Shown piece after piece: positions 31,400-52,060 of a stretch of 64,000 nt of DNA. The position numbers and the translations under genes are program-made. Where the stretch lies: NCBI GenBank assembly GCA_008828725.1, contig MEHQ01002047.1:158591-222590 (forward strand), given 5' to 3'. Origin of the DNA: Saccharina japonica (Eukaryota; Sar; Phaeophyceae; Laminariales; Laminariaceae). The notes beneath the pieces were generated by a model. The model was not told where the DNA came from, made no database searches, and was given only the letters and a program-made list of their open reading frames with translations. Positions within the stretch are counted from its first letter, which is position 1. The number at the start of each line of letters is the position of its first letter.

Positions 31400-31870
31400 T
31401 GGCGTGGTACAGCGGCAACAACAGCAGCAGCAGGTCTCGTCCGGCGCTGCCCCACAGCTAGAGAAGCAACTGCAGCAACTTGTCCTCCAGCATAGCTTGC
31501 CCAGCGCGGCGCGGCGCAGCAACAGCAGCAGCAGCAGCAAGATCTCCAGCAGATCATTTCCCGGTGCGGAGGGGCGCAGCAGCAGCAACAGCAGCAACAG
31601 GCCCTAGCAGGCCCTCCAGCAGGCGTCGCTGCGCGTGGCGCATCCGCTGCAGCACCAACAGTACCAACAGGCCCTCCAGCAGGCCTCGCCCGGCGCGGCG
31701 CACCAACCACAGCAACTGCAGTAGCAGGCCCACCAGTAGCCTCCGCCCGTCGTGGCGCAAGAACTACAGCAGCAACGCCCACCATCAGCCTTTGCCAGGC
31801 CTTGCGCAGTAGCAACACGCCCACCAGTAGCCTTCGCCAGGCGTTGATCTCCAACAGAAGCCAGCCGTGG
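31400..31870 (+). repeat. Degenerate GC-rich CAG minisatellite
   Basis: Units of roughly 55-65 bp combine CCAGCAGGCCTCGCCCGGCG-type and CAGCAGCAG blocks, diverging along the array. Both strands are open for long stretches (Gln-rich, or Arg-Ala-Arg-Pro-Ala-Gly-Gly repeats). I regard these as by-products of the repeat. An old Gln-rich protein exon cannot be excluded. Confidence 0.6.
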
Positions 31871-32011
31871 AGCAGCAGGCCTTGGCACAGCAGCCAAGCG
31901 TCGTACAGCAGCCCTCACCACCACCCCCGCTCGTGTTGAGAGATTTGCGTCGGAATACGCGACCCCGCTCTCGGCACAGTGGAGCGTCGGCTCGCTGGAT
32001 TCCGCCTGCGC

Positions 32012-32410
32012 ATACGGCATGGCCCACGCTGCGGCCGTCGCCCCTTGCTCTGTGGCGTTACGTCGGCCGGGCATTGAACGCCGCGCGCCTCAGAGAGGAC
32101 GCTCGGCACCCGGATCGGAAGGATGGCTAGACCCATTGCAAGGCTCGGCGGCGGGGAACATCTTGTAAGTCTATGAGCGGCATGGAGTAGAGGACGGAGT
32201 TCCTCCAGCGCATGCGGCATGGCCCGCGCTGCGGTCGCCGCCCCTTGCTCTGTGGTGTTCCGTGGGCCACGCATGGGACGCCCATCTCAGGGAGGAATGT
32301 TTCGGCCCGGATCGGGAGGAACGCCGCATGCAGGTGGCCCATCGCAAGACTCGGCGAAGGGTAAATCTTGTAAGGATCGGCAGAGTAAAAGACGGAGTTC
32401 CTCCCGCGTC
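32012..32410 (+). repeat. Two diverged 200-bp tandem units
   Basis: GGCATGGCCC, then GCTGCGG, then CCCCTTGCTCTGTGG recur at 32020 and 32220, followed by GGACGGAGTTCCTCC-like ends. Frames in each (Met-Ala-His or Met-Ala-Arg starts) are similar but carry stops. Confidence 0.7.
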
Positions 32411-33800
32411 AGCGGTTTCCGCACGGCATTGACGATGCCGAATTCACGATTATCTCAACACCGGCAGGCAAGAATATGTGTACCCGTCTTTGGGGGGCGG
32501 TTGCCTCCTTCGCTGGTCGTCTGGGCGTTACATTTATTTATCGTATCTCTGTGTGTTTTCAAGTACCGCGCACAATCGTTTGCCTTCTACCGTCGTAGCC
32601 GCGAGCGCTGAGGCCGCTAATGATGTCATCGGAAACCGCCCGCCTCGTCGCAGTATAGCGTGCGCACCTAAACTGGGATTTGCGTGGAGTCGAGCTCTGC
32701 TCTTTGGGTATGCTCTCTCCTATGTGCTTGACATCCCTTCCGCGAAGGTCTCCATTGTGCTATTCTGCGTCACTACGTTTTCTTCGCCCGTTTTTAATCG
32801 ACCCGACCGACGCTGCGCAGTATCTCCTTCGTTCTGTTTTCCAAGCAGTTTCTGCTTGTGTTTCACGACGTGCATGGCTCCTCGATTGCGCTTTTTTTTC
32901 CCTAAGTGAGCCGTGGGCTGAAACCACCCCATTCGCAGAGTCTCCGTACGTGCTATAACACTCGACATGCCAACCACCGCTAACCTCTTTCGTGGTTTTT
33001 ACATCGTTTTTCCAGCACTACTCCACAGGTCTTGCAGGCCTTGGGTGGAGGATCACCTGGACCGGAGACCCTTCCAACATCTTTTCAGCGGTCGTGTCCG
33101 ACTGGGCGAAGCGGCAGCAGCTTACGGAGAGTCGCTGTACTTAGCGAGTCGTACAGCATATTTTGTTCCGATTCCCTTCGGGTGCTTCATGTAGTGGTGT
33201 CGGCAGCGACGGGCATTGGACATCCTTTGGCGTAAGGTGTCGCGTCCGCTACTGCACTGGTACCTCGCATAGGCGTGTGTGCTCCCCCCGTTCTTTCCCC
33301 AACTGCCTTCACGCTCTTTCGCGTGACAGTGTCGGTGGTGATGGGCAGGGACGTCTTTCAGCGCGAGGTGCTGCGCCCGTACTAAAACATATTGCTCAAC
33401 GAGCGTGTGTACCCTTTTTTTCCCTCCTGCCTGCGGGAATTCGCGTGATAGTGTGGGTGGTGATCGGTAGTGGGAGTCTTATTTTCTGCGCTCGCACTAC
33501 AGTAGAGGCAGCAACTCATCGGCGTGGATGGGGGTAATTCCCTGGGCGGAGGCCCAGATTATACTCTGGAAGGTTTGACGCGTGCTGCTACGGTAGGATT
33601 GCACCCTAAGGCGAATGAGGTTCCTCAGTTAAAGAGCTTTATATCTAACCCTTAAAACTGATCTTTAGATAAAACGGAAAACTTAGCCCGATGGACCATT
33701 CCCGTGCTATAGGTATACCAGGTGTCACGAATGACTGTATTCCAACCATGTTGGGTACGATAGTTCCTCAGTCGTGCCAACCAGAAATATTTTTGTGGCC
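32411..33800. other. No supported gene; decayed repeat DNA
   Basis: Several frames of 70-145 codons overlap on the plus strand without a recognisable domain. GGTGGTGATGGG- and GTCGGTGG-type phrases repeat loosely at 33190-33480 (a degenerate ~150-bp periodicity). Possibly LTR or spacer sequence of the copia remnant. Confidence 0.35.
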
Positions 33801-33804
33801 AATG

Positions 33805-34078
33805 GTTTGCTACCCTTATCGTAGCGCGCGTCCTTCGGCTTATGTTTCTCTTACCGTACGCTTAGCGAAAACTAATAAGACACCAGCCGTCAATGGCAAT
33901 CTTGTTTCCTTTCCTGCTTTATTCGACATGTTTCTTGTTGTCAAACGTTTGCTTCCCGTATCGTAGCGCGCGTCCTTCGTCTTATGTGCCTCGTAAGGCA
34001 TGCTTAGCGAAACATAATAAGACACCAGCCTTCAATGGCAATCTTGTTTCCCTTTCCTGCTTCTTCGATAGGTGAGCG
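33805..34078 (+). repeat. Two 142-bp tandem units
   Basis: CGTAGCGCGCGTCCTTCG begins at 33820 and again at 33962. Each is followed by CTTAGCGAAA, AATAAGACACCAGCC and CAATGGCAATCTTGTTTCC. High identity suggests a recent local duplication. Confidence 0.85.
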
Positions 34079-34249
34079 GCCATCCGCCTCGCTGGGAGCC
34101 CGGCCCGCCTATAAAGGGCGCGGCTAGGGGCCGTCCGCCTTCCGTGTCGCCTGAATAATCATCCTGTTGCCATTCATGCCAATCACTCCATGGCCAACCT
34201 CGCCGATCCTTAGCTTGACTTGTCATCTAAGTTATGGCTCCTAGATGAC

Positions 34250-35640
34250 AACCACTACGCTGGGATTTTCGGTGTCCGCACCTGTATGAAGAAGGATTAT
34301 GCTCCTCTATCGAGCGGCATACGTTGACCGAACGCCCATACTGTCACGCCCGAGGTCGTCCAGTTGAGAGACAACTCGTCGTCTAGCTCGTCTAAGGAGC
34401 ATAACACGGTGCCTAGTCAACACTTGTACAAAGTCTCGGCTCTTCATTGTGTGGACTGCTTGATGCCCTTGCGAACACACTTCGCAATAGACCACCCCGT
34501 GCACTCATGCATTTCCCCCTCGAGGACGATCCCCTGCTGCTCCACGGCCTTGTGCAGTAGAACTCCGTGAGAGTGTCCAGCAGCGCATTGCAGAACTCGC
34601 TGATGCTGTGCCGCGGACGTGTTGAGTGGTTGACCCGGGGCGAGTACAGTACAAGCCTTTTCCTGCTACAGATGTCGGCCGTGCAGTAAGAGCTGGACAG
34701 GGTCCCGACTCAAGAAATACAATCGAGCGCTCTGACTTCAGCCAAATGATAATTCCCTCGGGGCCAAAATGTAGCCGTTCTTGACGCGAGTGGCACGGAA
34801 AAATTGGTGATAGCGGAGATCCGGCACGTGTGCAACGTAAGTCAAAAGCATGCCCTCAAGATAGTTTCCGGACCGATGAAACAAGTTTGTGACGATGTCT
34901 CATGAGGGCGCCATGTAGGCAGACGCTCCACTATCGCAAGCCCACGCCTCGTCTTGTACCTTCCAAGTCAACTCCCCACCGCGCATTCTGCGTACGGCGT
35001 CGTACCACGCGCTTGTGTCCCTTCGGCCTTGAAACTTGAAAACCCGATCGTACCATCGTCACCTCTGGCGTCCCTTGCTCTCCCCTGTCTCGTCGCCGCC
35101 AGCACAATATCCTCCTTCGCCATGGCGCAGACATCATCAGACGTGTACCCCCACCTGTTGCATCGGCGGAATAACTTATCCGCACAGTCCGCAATTATTT
35201 GGTCGCTCTTGCCACACGTGTAGCACCCGTTCGCGGAGAAGTGGCGTTCGCTGCCGCCGTCGCCGCCGGTCGGCCGCGGCGTCACCACGAACGACCTCTT
35301 CGGTGCTTCCATCGCTTCGTCCGCGTGTTTCCCCATCGTCCGGCGCTTCCTCTTCCGCGGTCTTCACCTCGCCCGCGGCCTCCACCGCTCCCATGGCCGC
35401 CACCGGCGCCATCACCGGCGTACACCGCGAGGTCCGCGTTCGACCCCTTCTGGCTGTTTCCCGAAAGTCGGTGATGCCGCCCTCAAAACAGCCTAGATTT
35501 TCTCGTCGCGGCTGATATGGTCGCGGGATGCCAGGGTCCACGCCTCCCCCTCTAACTCGGCAGGCAAAGCACCAGCGAAGAGGGTGTAGCGCATGCGGTC
35601 GCCAAGAGTCAGGCCAGCCGTGCGCATATCTTCGCGGCAA
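34250..35640 (-). pseudogene. Decayed Ty1/copia gag-protease-pre-integrase
   Basis: Read on the minus strand in shifting frames, the parts follow copia order. First is a gag segment (ALPAELEGEAWTLASRD near 35570). Next comes a nucleic-acid-binding zone at about 35225-35120 with CX2CX4QX4C in place of CX2CX4HX4C, and a second knuckle lacking its first Cys and His (Phe and Tyr instead). The aspartic protease motif CDSGAS lies at 34921-34938, then AHVPDLRYH. A pre-integrase-like MHEC...AKC segment is near 34510. Stops and frameshifts between parts show it is dead. No integrase core or RT follows. Confidence 0.75.
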
Positions 35641-36083
35641 CATCCTTTGCCCAGCTCATCTTCTGAAGTGGGGTGCTATCTTTGAACAATTAGACGTGAA
35701 GCGCCGCGAGAGATCAGATTTTCCCTCTGCAGTCTGAGGACCGCACTACGAAAGAAGGGCATCCCATGCTTCCCTCGACGAAAAATACACCTACGCATAT
35801 ACCTGGTGTGTTTGTATATGATCTTGCTCTGGAGAGCCACCCAGAATACATTCCATGCCATGCCTCTGTACCAGTTTGGGTGCCAAACCCCCCTTGTCGA
35901 CTGGCACGTCATTCTCGGTGCCGAATTCCTCCTACGGGAAAGTACTGCAACGGAACCGGTACGAAGGCTGCCGAGAAGCCTACTTACCGCTTTCGAATAA
36001 TACCGAGTGTCCCTTGTGCAGAGATTGAAACATTCCACACGTCGGACAGACCATCGATTCCCACTTGATGATCGTTTTCAGAT

Positions 36084-37150
36084 GCGTGCTACTAGACTAT
36101 AAGGGTAGCACTTTTTTGCTAAAAAGGTTACTGAATAATGCGATCTACCACATTATTTTACTTTAGAGTTTATTTCGATGAAAGTTTCCCCGGAATTCGA
36201 AACGTTTCCATGGAAGTAATTTTTACTTTCACGAGAGTTTTTGTTTTTTACTTTTATGGGAGTACAATATTCTTCCATGAAAGTTTTTCACTTTCATGGA
36301 AGTTTGCGGAAGTCTATATCTACTTTCGAGTAAGTTGTTTTACTTTCGTGAAATTTGGTTTTACTTCCATGTGATTATAGTGGAAGTAAATTAAAGTTTC
36401 ACTTCCATGTAAATAAAACATGAAAGCGAGGGCATCAATCCACCCCCTGCTTCCAGTTGGTACACCGTCCCACCCAACGTGGGCCCATCCCGATCAACAA
36501 AACGTGAACCAAATACAAACTTGATATTAAAAACCGTGTAGCGCAGCGCGGAATCACACTAGACAGACCTGCCTACGTAGTGGCCGAAGGCCCTCTTCGA
36601 ACCGAAAATTTACACCGATGTTACTTCCATGGAAGTAAATACCGTTTACTTCCATAATAGTTTCCGCAGAAGTCAGTTTAGTTCCATGGAAGATTTTTGT
36701 TTGCTTCCATGGAAGTGATCTTACTTCCATGGAAGTTAAAAAAACGTTTATGGAAGTGAAACTTACTTCTATGAAAGTTTCAACATAAGTCAATATACTT
36801 CTATGAATGTTTTTTCACTTCCACATGGAACTATATTTACTTCCAATTTGCTTCCAATATAATGGAAGTGAAAAACTACTTCCATGTAGAAGTAGAACAC
36901 CTTTGAATGGAAGTAAAATTTTACGTCCATAGAAGTAAATGAAATAAGACAAATAATGTGGTAGACCCGAATAATGGTGCCTCCCTAACCCAAATTCGTC
37001 GAAATGCCATTTATTTGTTTTTTGTAATAGGGTATTTAAGTGTATACCTAGACCACCGGCTTGTTCATCGGGTCGCACTTTCATTTTTCTCTAAGGCGGG
37101 TTTTGAGTGACCTCACAAACAAAAACGGTGCACCTCTGCTTTCGCATTTG
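36084..37150 (+). repeat. TTGGCTGAAACG-family repeat, split by an 828-bp insertion
   Basis: The left part has GATGCGTGCTACTAGACTAT, then AGCACTTTTTTGCTAAAAAGG, up to GAATAATG (36133-36140). The right part resumes at GAATAATG (36969-36976), then CCTCCCTAACCCAAATTCGTCG and the distal block. Comparison with 61660-61910 shows the family is otherwise contiguous here. Confidence 0.8.
36141..36968 (+). mobile_element. 828-bp TIR element packed with the palindrome ACTTCCATGGAAGT
   Basis: Inverted ends CGATCTACCACATTATTT and the complement of CGGGTCTACCACATTATTT are flanked by the 8-bp target duplication GAATAATG. The interior holds roughly 30 perfect or degenerate occurrences of ACTTCCATGGAAGT or its half-site TTTACTTCCATG. 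They are densest at 36170-36400 and 36615-36940 and are separated by about 200 bp of unrelated sequence. No transposase frame exists. The 8-bp duplication points to hAT- or Mutator-type mobilisation. The duplicate block repeats it at 44377-45204. Confidence 0.85.
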
Positions 37151-38654
37151 TCTCCAGAGCAGATAGATGCCTGATCTGTGTAGTCTAGCTTGTGTTGCAG
37201 ACTGGGACCCCGTACAATCTGCGCGATCCGACACATGTTTCCTGGGTTGGATCTATGACGTACAGACCCTGCAAAAGCTCTCACAACGGCATGAGAGGAA
37301 CCAGATTACAGTATATCGATCATGATCTGCCCGACGTGTGAAATACTGTTTGAGACCACTAAACGACGGCAAACGACGCCCACCCATGGTTTTCGAAACC
37401 CATATGGCATGAGGGAGGCAGACCAAAGCCACCCTAAAGACACCACCGCCGAGGTATATATATACATCCCTCTCTCCCGCTGTCCCTGGTTGATCCGACT
37501 GGCCCCTCACCGGACCAACCTCGTCCGGAGCAGCAGCTTCCCCGCTTCCCATTGCTCCAACATTCCTTGAGTCACCATCACGCAAAACACGCTTGCCTTC
37601 CTGTATCTGGCTCTTGCTCCGGCAGGGGTCTCCCCGGCAGCAGTCAGTACCACTCCTGCTGGGCTCTCCCCTACAACAGCGCTGCATTAATCGCAGCCGG
37701 TCTCTGATCGAAAGTTTGTCTCTCGTGAAATCGGTCATCACGCTCCTCATGGTGCCCATCATGGGCGCTCGGCCCCCTCGCATCATCTGCTGGAACACGA
37801 TGTTCAACGTCTAAACCTCAGCATCGCACTCCTCGTGAGGCGATGCGCTCGAAAACATCATAGATTATCCGGTACCAAATCGTGTGAACCACTATGTATG
37901 TAGTGTTTTCGTAAGTCCCAAGTCGGGATGGCCTGACCGCCCCGCGGTCGGATGGTGTTCATAGTGTCCGTTGTATTGGAGGATAGCACGAGAGAGAACA
38001 GTGTGCATTTATGCCAAACCTCCCCGAGCCAAGGATATTTAATCACGCCTGCGAAACTGTGAGCATCTTATTCCTCTAAAACATGTATCCGCCGTTGCTG
38101 TTCGATCCAAACAAACATGCATTGCTGTGTTGCACTACTTTTGCTGTTGTAGTCTTCTCGGTGCTTCTTGGTTTCGTCTCTATATATCTACCAGGCACCT
38201 GGTACGTAATTTGCGTCCAACGCACTGCTCTGGGTGTACCTACACTTCAGACGCGTGGGAGATGCTTACACAAAATTGGTTCATATCGGACAGATCAGAT
38301 TCCCCATCTCATTATCTACGTAGATGCTTCAGAGCAGGTACATCAGAGTTAAATAGTAGAGTACCCCTGATACTTACGGTCAACTTACGCGATCAAGGTC
38401 CGTGAGATCTGTATTATCTAGCACGTGTTTTCTGGGTTGGATCTGCACGACACAGATCCTGCCCAACATATCAGAATGGCATATACAGTAGTAGGGTCTC
38501 ACTTCGTAGATCAGCAAGATCGTGATATGTCCGATGTGTCAACCATCGGTGTTGCAGGGAACAACGAAATCGAGACATTATTCCTGCAGATAGATGCTGC
38601 CGGTACCTCGTACGACGTGTTAAGTCGTGTACGGCCTACCATTCGCCGGTACAG
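37151..38654. other. No supported gene
   Basis: A 184-codon minus frame (37253-37807) is broken by a 1-bp difference in the duplicate copy (near 45951) and shows no domain. GGGTTGGATCT...CAGATCCTGCC phrases recur at 37248 and 38436 (a dispersed repeat). Confidence 0.45.
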
Positions 38655-38823
38655 TACCGGCCCACTCATAAGAAACCAGAAATCGGGCTTAGGCTGACTT
38701 TCTTATTTTAGAAAGGGGTGTGTCTCACACTAACTTCAGTATAATAGCTGTCGATTTTCTTATTTCCCCCGTAATGTTTAGGCTGAGTTTCTTGTGGGGC
38801 ACTTTCTTATGAGAGGACCGGTA
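38655..38823 (-). mobile_element. TA-type MITE, CCGGCCC subfamily, reverse, 169 bp
   Basis: Complementary in layout to 30462-30630, with TACCGGCCCACTCATAAGAAA at one end and TTTCTTATGAGAGGACCGGTA at the other. Its duplicate is at 46890-47058. Confidence 0.78.
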
Positions 38824-39939
38824 GTGTATGATACAGCTGGCAGGACATATAATGTTCACCACTACAACCCGTTGTAAAATTGTAAATGCACGTACGCAAG
38901 TAAGCAAGGGTCACTGCTCGTAGATCTCTGAACAAGAAGCAGATCCAACCCCAATCCTGTGGTGCGCAAGAGCCGTATGCACACTTATGACACCTGGTAA
39001 TTCAGACAACTCTAGAAAACACTTCAAACCCTGTACGTAGCACCCGCGATCAAAGTCTTAAAGTATCACACCAAGCTTGCGAATATACATGAGCTGTGAG
39101 GAAGTTCGCGGTCTCAGAGCTGAGGGCTGCGATATATACACCTTTCAAATAATTAAACAATAATAGGTCAAGACGAGACCTCTCTGGTACAATCTTCACC
39201 GAAAGACCTAAATCCTGAAGTTAATGGGGACCTGATATGCCCGATGCTTCGGACGCAAATATCTGCTCCCCGATACGACGTGGTGATGATACCTGCCTGC
39301 TCGAGTGTTGAGCTCATTTCTTGGGGAGTTCGCGCTCTGGCCTTCCTTCGCGGCTAAAGGTATTATGCGGCCTAGATAAACATGGCTGCATCTGCTTGCT
39401 GCCGGTGTCGCGCCTCTCCAGAATCCAGTGATAAGCTTGTTGTTGTGTTGCGTTAATGATGCAAACTCCATACCCGGAGCCACATGCGTACGTGAGCCCA
39501 CTCGCTTATTCGAATAAGTCGGTTATGCGGAGGATAGTTTGCTCCCAGCACCCCAGTCTCAGGGCGCGAGCTTCACTGCGACACACAGTGTGAATAAGAT
39601 GTTATATAGATGCACTTAATAACTGATTCCGGGTGCTGATAGGAGAGGGGAAGATTGGGTGTGCTTGGGTAGGAAAAGGCGCCAAGCTCATCGCCCACAA
39701 CTTCCCAAAGCACTCAAATTCTCCTAGTCCCACAGGGTTCCTAGATCGGTTCCAGGAACCATCCACAAGGACTTTCAGGAACATTCCACGTGAAATTCGC
39801 ATACTACGATATCCCGCAATATCCCGACGCAGCCATCGTATGTTCCCACTTTTGTTCGTTGAGACAAGTTATGTCGAACTAAAAGGCGTCGAAACAGTTG
39901 TGACAACCAGAAATATTTTACGACGGAAACCTTATATCC
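38824..39939. other. Spacer, possibly LTR-related
   Basis: On the minus strand, DNA directly after the copia stop starts TGTTGGGGATATAAGG (39955 downward), a typical copia LTR start. I cannot find the LTR end. 39730-39800 matches the repeat at 54293-54933 (TTCAGGAACATTCCACG). Confidence 0.45.
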
Positions 39940-40690
39940 CCAACATAAAACCGCGGTGTTTCTCAAACCTCTCCCGAGGGACCGCCTTCGTGAGAACATC
40001 CGCATGCTGATCCTCAGTCCTTAGGTATTTGACGGGCAGGTCTCCCTTCCCTACCAACTCATGCAAGAAGTGGTACCGCACATCGATGTGCTTGCTGTTG
40101 AACGAGCTCAGCGAGTGTTTGGCCAAGCCACTCGCCCCCTACTTATCTTGAAACACTCCAATACTCGGCGACCCAAGACTAGGCACCAAGAATACCAACA
40201 CTCCTTGCACGTACAGGGCCTCCTTCACCCCGTCGGCCATCGCCACGTACTTGGCCTCGGTGGTGGGGAGAGCACTGCGTTATTTCTGCATCCTAGAAAC
40301 CCAGGATGCAGGCGTACCTCACCAGAGATCGAACGCCTGTCCTCCGACTTGTGGGCGTAGTCCATGTCTACGTACGTCTCTAGATCGCACTCAAACTGTA
40401 CATCCTCCACTCCAACTTTCTCTCTCTCTTCTGAAAGTCAAGCCCAACTAAGCCGTAGCGCTCAAGTACTCGAGAACCTTCCTAACAACCTTCACGTGTG
40501 CATCCTTAGGATCATGCAAAACTCACGCAATCGCTCGTACTGCGTTGGAGATTTCTCGTCTCGTCTGGTTCGCAATACACATCAGACTCCCCATAACGTC
40601 GCAGAAATTCATCTCGCAGAAATTCGCGTCCACCGCCGGTTCCTCATCACTCGCGTAACTGAGGTCCAACGATGGTGCACCTCTATCGCA
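39940..40690 (-). pseudogene. Ty1/copia reverse transcriptase C-terminus and RNase H, 5'-truncated
   Basis: On the minus strand the translation passes through PSLDLSYASDEEP, MGSLMCIANQTRREISNAVR, VLEYLSATA and LETYVDMDYAHKSEDRRSISG. It continues to KEALYVQGVLVFL, KHIDVRYHFLHELV and DQHADVLTKA. These are the linker and RNase H hallmarks of copia Pol. Stops replace residues at several places, and a frameshift sits between SISGEV and the AMADGVKEAL part. Catalytic RT (YVDD) and integrase are absent, because upstream DNA is unrelated. Not functional. Confidence 0.85.
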
Positions 40691-41884
40691 GCATGCGTCC
40701 TCCGCACGACGTGGCCCAGCCGCCAGCAGCCCATCGTCCTAGAGGCGGCCCGCTGGGTAGTTGCTGCGGTTCTACGAAGACTCTCCCCCCGGCGCCCCTT
40801 CAACCCCACGCCACGGAAACACACCATGTTCTGCGCAGCATTCGCGGTCGATATGTGTTCTCGGAAGCGCTCTGCCCTTCGAATGTGACAGATATAAAAC
40901 GGCGGCGTGCATCGGACAGCGCTTGGGGGTGGGTTTGCCCGTTTAGTGCAACCCCCCATGGCTGGGGCTCTGCGAAACAGGGAAAATACGACGGTGCTAT
41001 CCCAAACCCTGTAATCTGCCCCCGTTATCTGCTTGACGCTGAATACCTGTTTATCCATCCCCATGATGTGCCCGTTGTCTTCCATGCCTGCGACTACTGT
41101 ACCTGATTTCTCGGGGAGGAGGGGGCAACAGGTCATAGCTGCCGTTACTGGCGCCTGCTACGGGAACGATTCCGTGGCCCTCCACACCCCGATTTTCCCC
41201 CGGCTACAATCGCACAGTTCAAGGTTGGCAAGTCTCATCCTGCATCCGTATTGTGACACATTTGAGTTGCGTACATCCTGCGAAAAGCTTGGATTGTTTG
41301 TTGTCATGCACGTCAACGCAGCACGCTGTGACTTCCATCGCTACCCCCCTGCACATCTCGTTCGTTGACACGGATGTTCATTTTCCAATAGCATTCGTGT
41401 GCGCGCTTCAATGGCCGGGGCGCCACGTCGTCCCTATCTCTTGGCATTGCTGTCCCTGATATTGCGGGGGCAACGGGAACGGTGTGCGCAGGCAGGGTTT
41501 AGGTGGAGAGGCCTACGAGGGCCCGTACGCGTGACGCACACGGCCTCCACTCCGTTCGCATTGATATTCTAAGGAATAGTCATCCTAGCGACGTTTACGA
41601 TGTTCCTGGTCCTACACACGATGCGGCAACTGTCTCCCCCCTCCCCCCGAATCGATTGCCTGTGCCGACCTCGCGTCCGCATTGGCCAGCTCTCTGGCCG
41701 TTCCCGCCGAACCGGATCGAAGTCAACGAGATGTGCCAGCTACTATAGGTGTTTTACACTCTGTGGTCACGCATGGCAAGGTAATGTGACTCCGCCAGCC
41801 CTTGCTTTTGTTGTATCAGCGGGGTGGTGATAGGTTCGCGCGGGTGGCCTCTGATTTCGGACCGGCCGCCCTTTTGGGGGGGGG
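40691..41884. other. No supported gene
   Basis: Frames of up to 175 codons overlap on opposite strands (40609-41136 minus and 40672-41106 plus) without a domain. The left boundary marks where copia homology stops. Confidence 0.4.
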
Positions 41885-42090
41885 GGGGAGGGGATGTACT
41901 CGATATCCATGCATGACCGTAGTCGTATGACCATAGACCCTCGCACCCCTACAATGCTGGAACGGAGCATGTCGGGTTTTCACCGATCAGGTAGACATTG
42001 CCAGCATCAAGCGCGAAGCGCCGTGAGATGTTCGGCGAGTTGCATGAAAGGTGAGCCGCATCCTACTAAGAACCGCTTCTGAGGCGCCGC
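41885..42090 (+). repeat. Family J repeat, shorter copy
   Basis: GTACTCGATATCCATGCATG, CCTACAATGCTGGAACGGAG, CGCGAAGCGCCGTG and GAACCGCTTCTGAGGCG in the order seen at 26930-27435. It is preceded by a G run. Confidence 0.75.
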
Positions 42091-43500
42091 TGACCGCATC
42101 GAAAACGGACGCTGGATGTTAAGTGCCTTCTTGGACAGTCGTCGTATTGCGCGTAAGAGAGGGCGACGCGATTTAGACGGTCCTGTAGCCGTCTGCAAGT
42201 CATCCCTGACTAATAGGTGGTTGTCCACGTGGACGGTTGCAACGAAAGCGTCGACCCCCCCCCCCCCCCCCCCCCCCCCCCGTATGAGCGCTGTTCTTCT
42301 GACGTTGGAGGGCGTAGTTGTAGGCTCTCCTTCCCACATTAACGTGCACCGTCAATGCATTTTCTTTGTACCTGGGCTGGCTCTGAGGGTATGTTACAGT
42401 GCGAGGGCTCGGCCGCTGCGGCCATGACCTCAGTGAACTCCGGGGACCCCGACCGCCAACACGTCAGCCGAAGACCGACCACGGTCAAGTCCCCGACTGT
42501 ATGGGAGGGGTGGTGAACTTATTCTGGGTCTGCTTTAACGTTCACGAGAACGTCTGATACGTCTGCCTTACTCGTAGGATGTGCTTGTATGAGCCTTACT
42601 ATCTCCATGATTTGTGTTTTCGGAGGCGCTACGGCGCGTCGACGCGGGGAGGCGGTGTCTGGATCGGTATCTTCGTTCAGTACTCCCTTCTTCGTTCATT
42701 GGCGGAAAGGTCATTTTGATTGTGCGGATGTGTCGGTGGCGACTCTCGCCGCAGGTGACACCTTCAGGCTCGGTAACCTCATGCGCGAACGACTTCATAT
42801 CACTAGCCATTTTTACGTCGTATAAAACGCCTGCCCCCAGTGTTTTCAAAATACCGGTACGCCACTGCCGGCGCTGCGGTGATCGCCGTATTGCAAAGCG
42901 TGTTTTAGCTCTGCTCTCGTTGCGGCTACGTGCACCGGAACCTCCCCCCCGGTGATGATCGTGATAGGTTCGTCAACAGCTTTGAATCCTTTCTGGCCCC
43001 CGAACTACCTCTGAAAACCGGGCGGGGTCTATTGGAGAGGCTACCAAGCCGCCTCCCACCGATCAGGCGACGCCCCCACGACACTTCGGTGTTGTTTCGT
43101 CGCGGTCTGTCTGATCATGGGCCGTACAGAGTTTAGCTAGCTGGTACAGGATATCCTCTCTGGTCTAGGCATCCAAATTTCCTTTACCGGGGTTAGTCTT
43201 CACTGCGTGCCACTTCTGTACTGTATGTGAGTAAGTTCTGAGGTTGACTGCGCCACTCTCCATCAAGAAAGCCCGCGCGTGCTGACCCGCAACCCCTTCG
43301 CGTACGGGCCCGAACGAACTTCGCCGACGGCCACGCGTACGGTCCTGCATTGTGCATGTGATCGCACGGGTGCCGGAGGGGTGATTATTCCTCCCACTTA
43401 CCGGTGGGTGGAATAACAAAATAACTGCTGTGAATAACTGAGTGTGGACGACACGTGCTTTTACCGTTCTGCTCGCTCGACCCGCCCGGTAGGCGAGACT
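42091..43500. other. No supported gene; long poly(C)
   Basis: An uninterrupted run of about 27 C lies at 42255-42281. No domain or repeat match is seen in the rest. Confidence 0.45.
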
Positions 43501-43909
<409 letters not shown>

Positions 43910-43910
43910 N
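43910..43910. other. Single-N assembly join
   Basis: The sequence restarts here at the equivalent of 35675. Same pattern as at 8745. Confidence 0.9.

Positions 43911-52060
<8,150 letters not shown>

Noticed and set aside
31201-31854. 217-codon Ala/Gly-rich minus ORF
   Set aside because: Product of the GC-rich CAG minisatellite; the plus strand is equally open.
35176-35643. 155-codon minus ORF over the gag region
   Set aside because: An alternative frame of the decayed gag. The zinc-knuckle frame and protease lie in other frames.
37253-37807. 184-codon minus ORF
   Set aside because: Frameshifted by one base in the near-identical second copy, with no recognisable domain.
40609-41136. 175-codon minus ORF upstream of the copia remnant
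   Set aside because: Opposed by an equally long plus ORF, no RT motifs, composition of decayed repeat.
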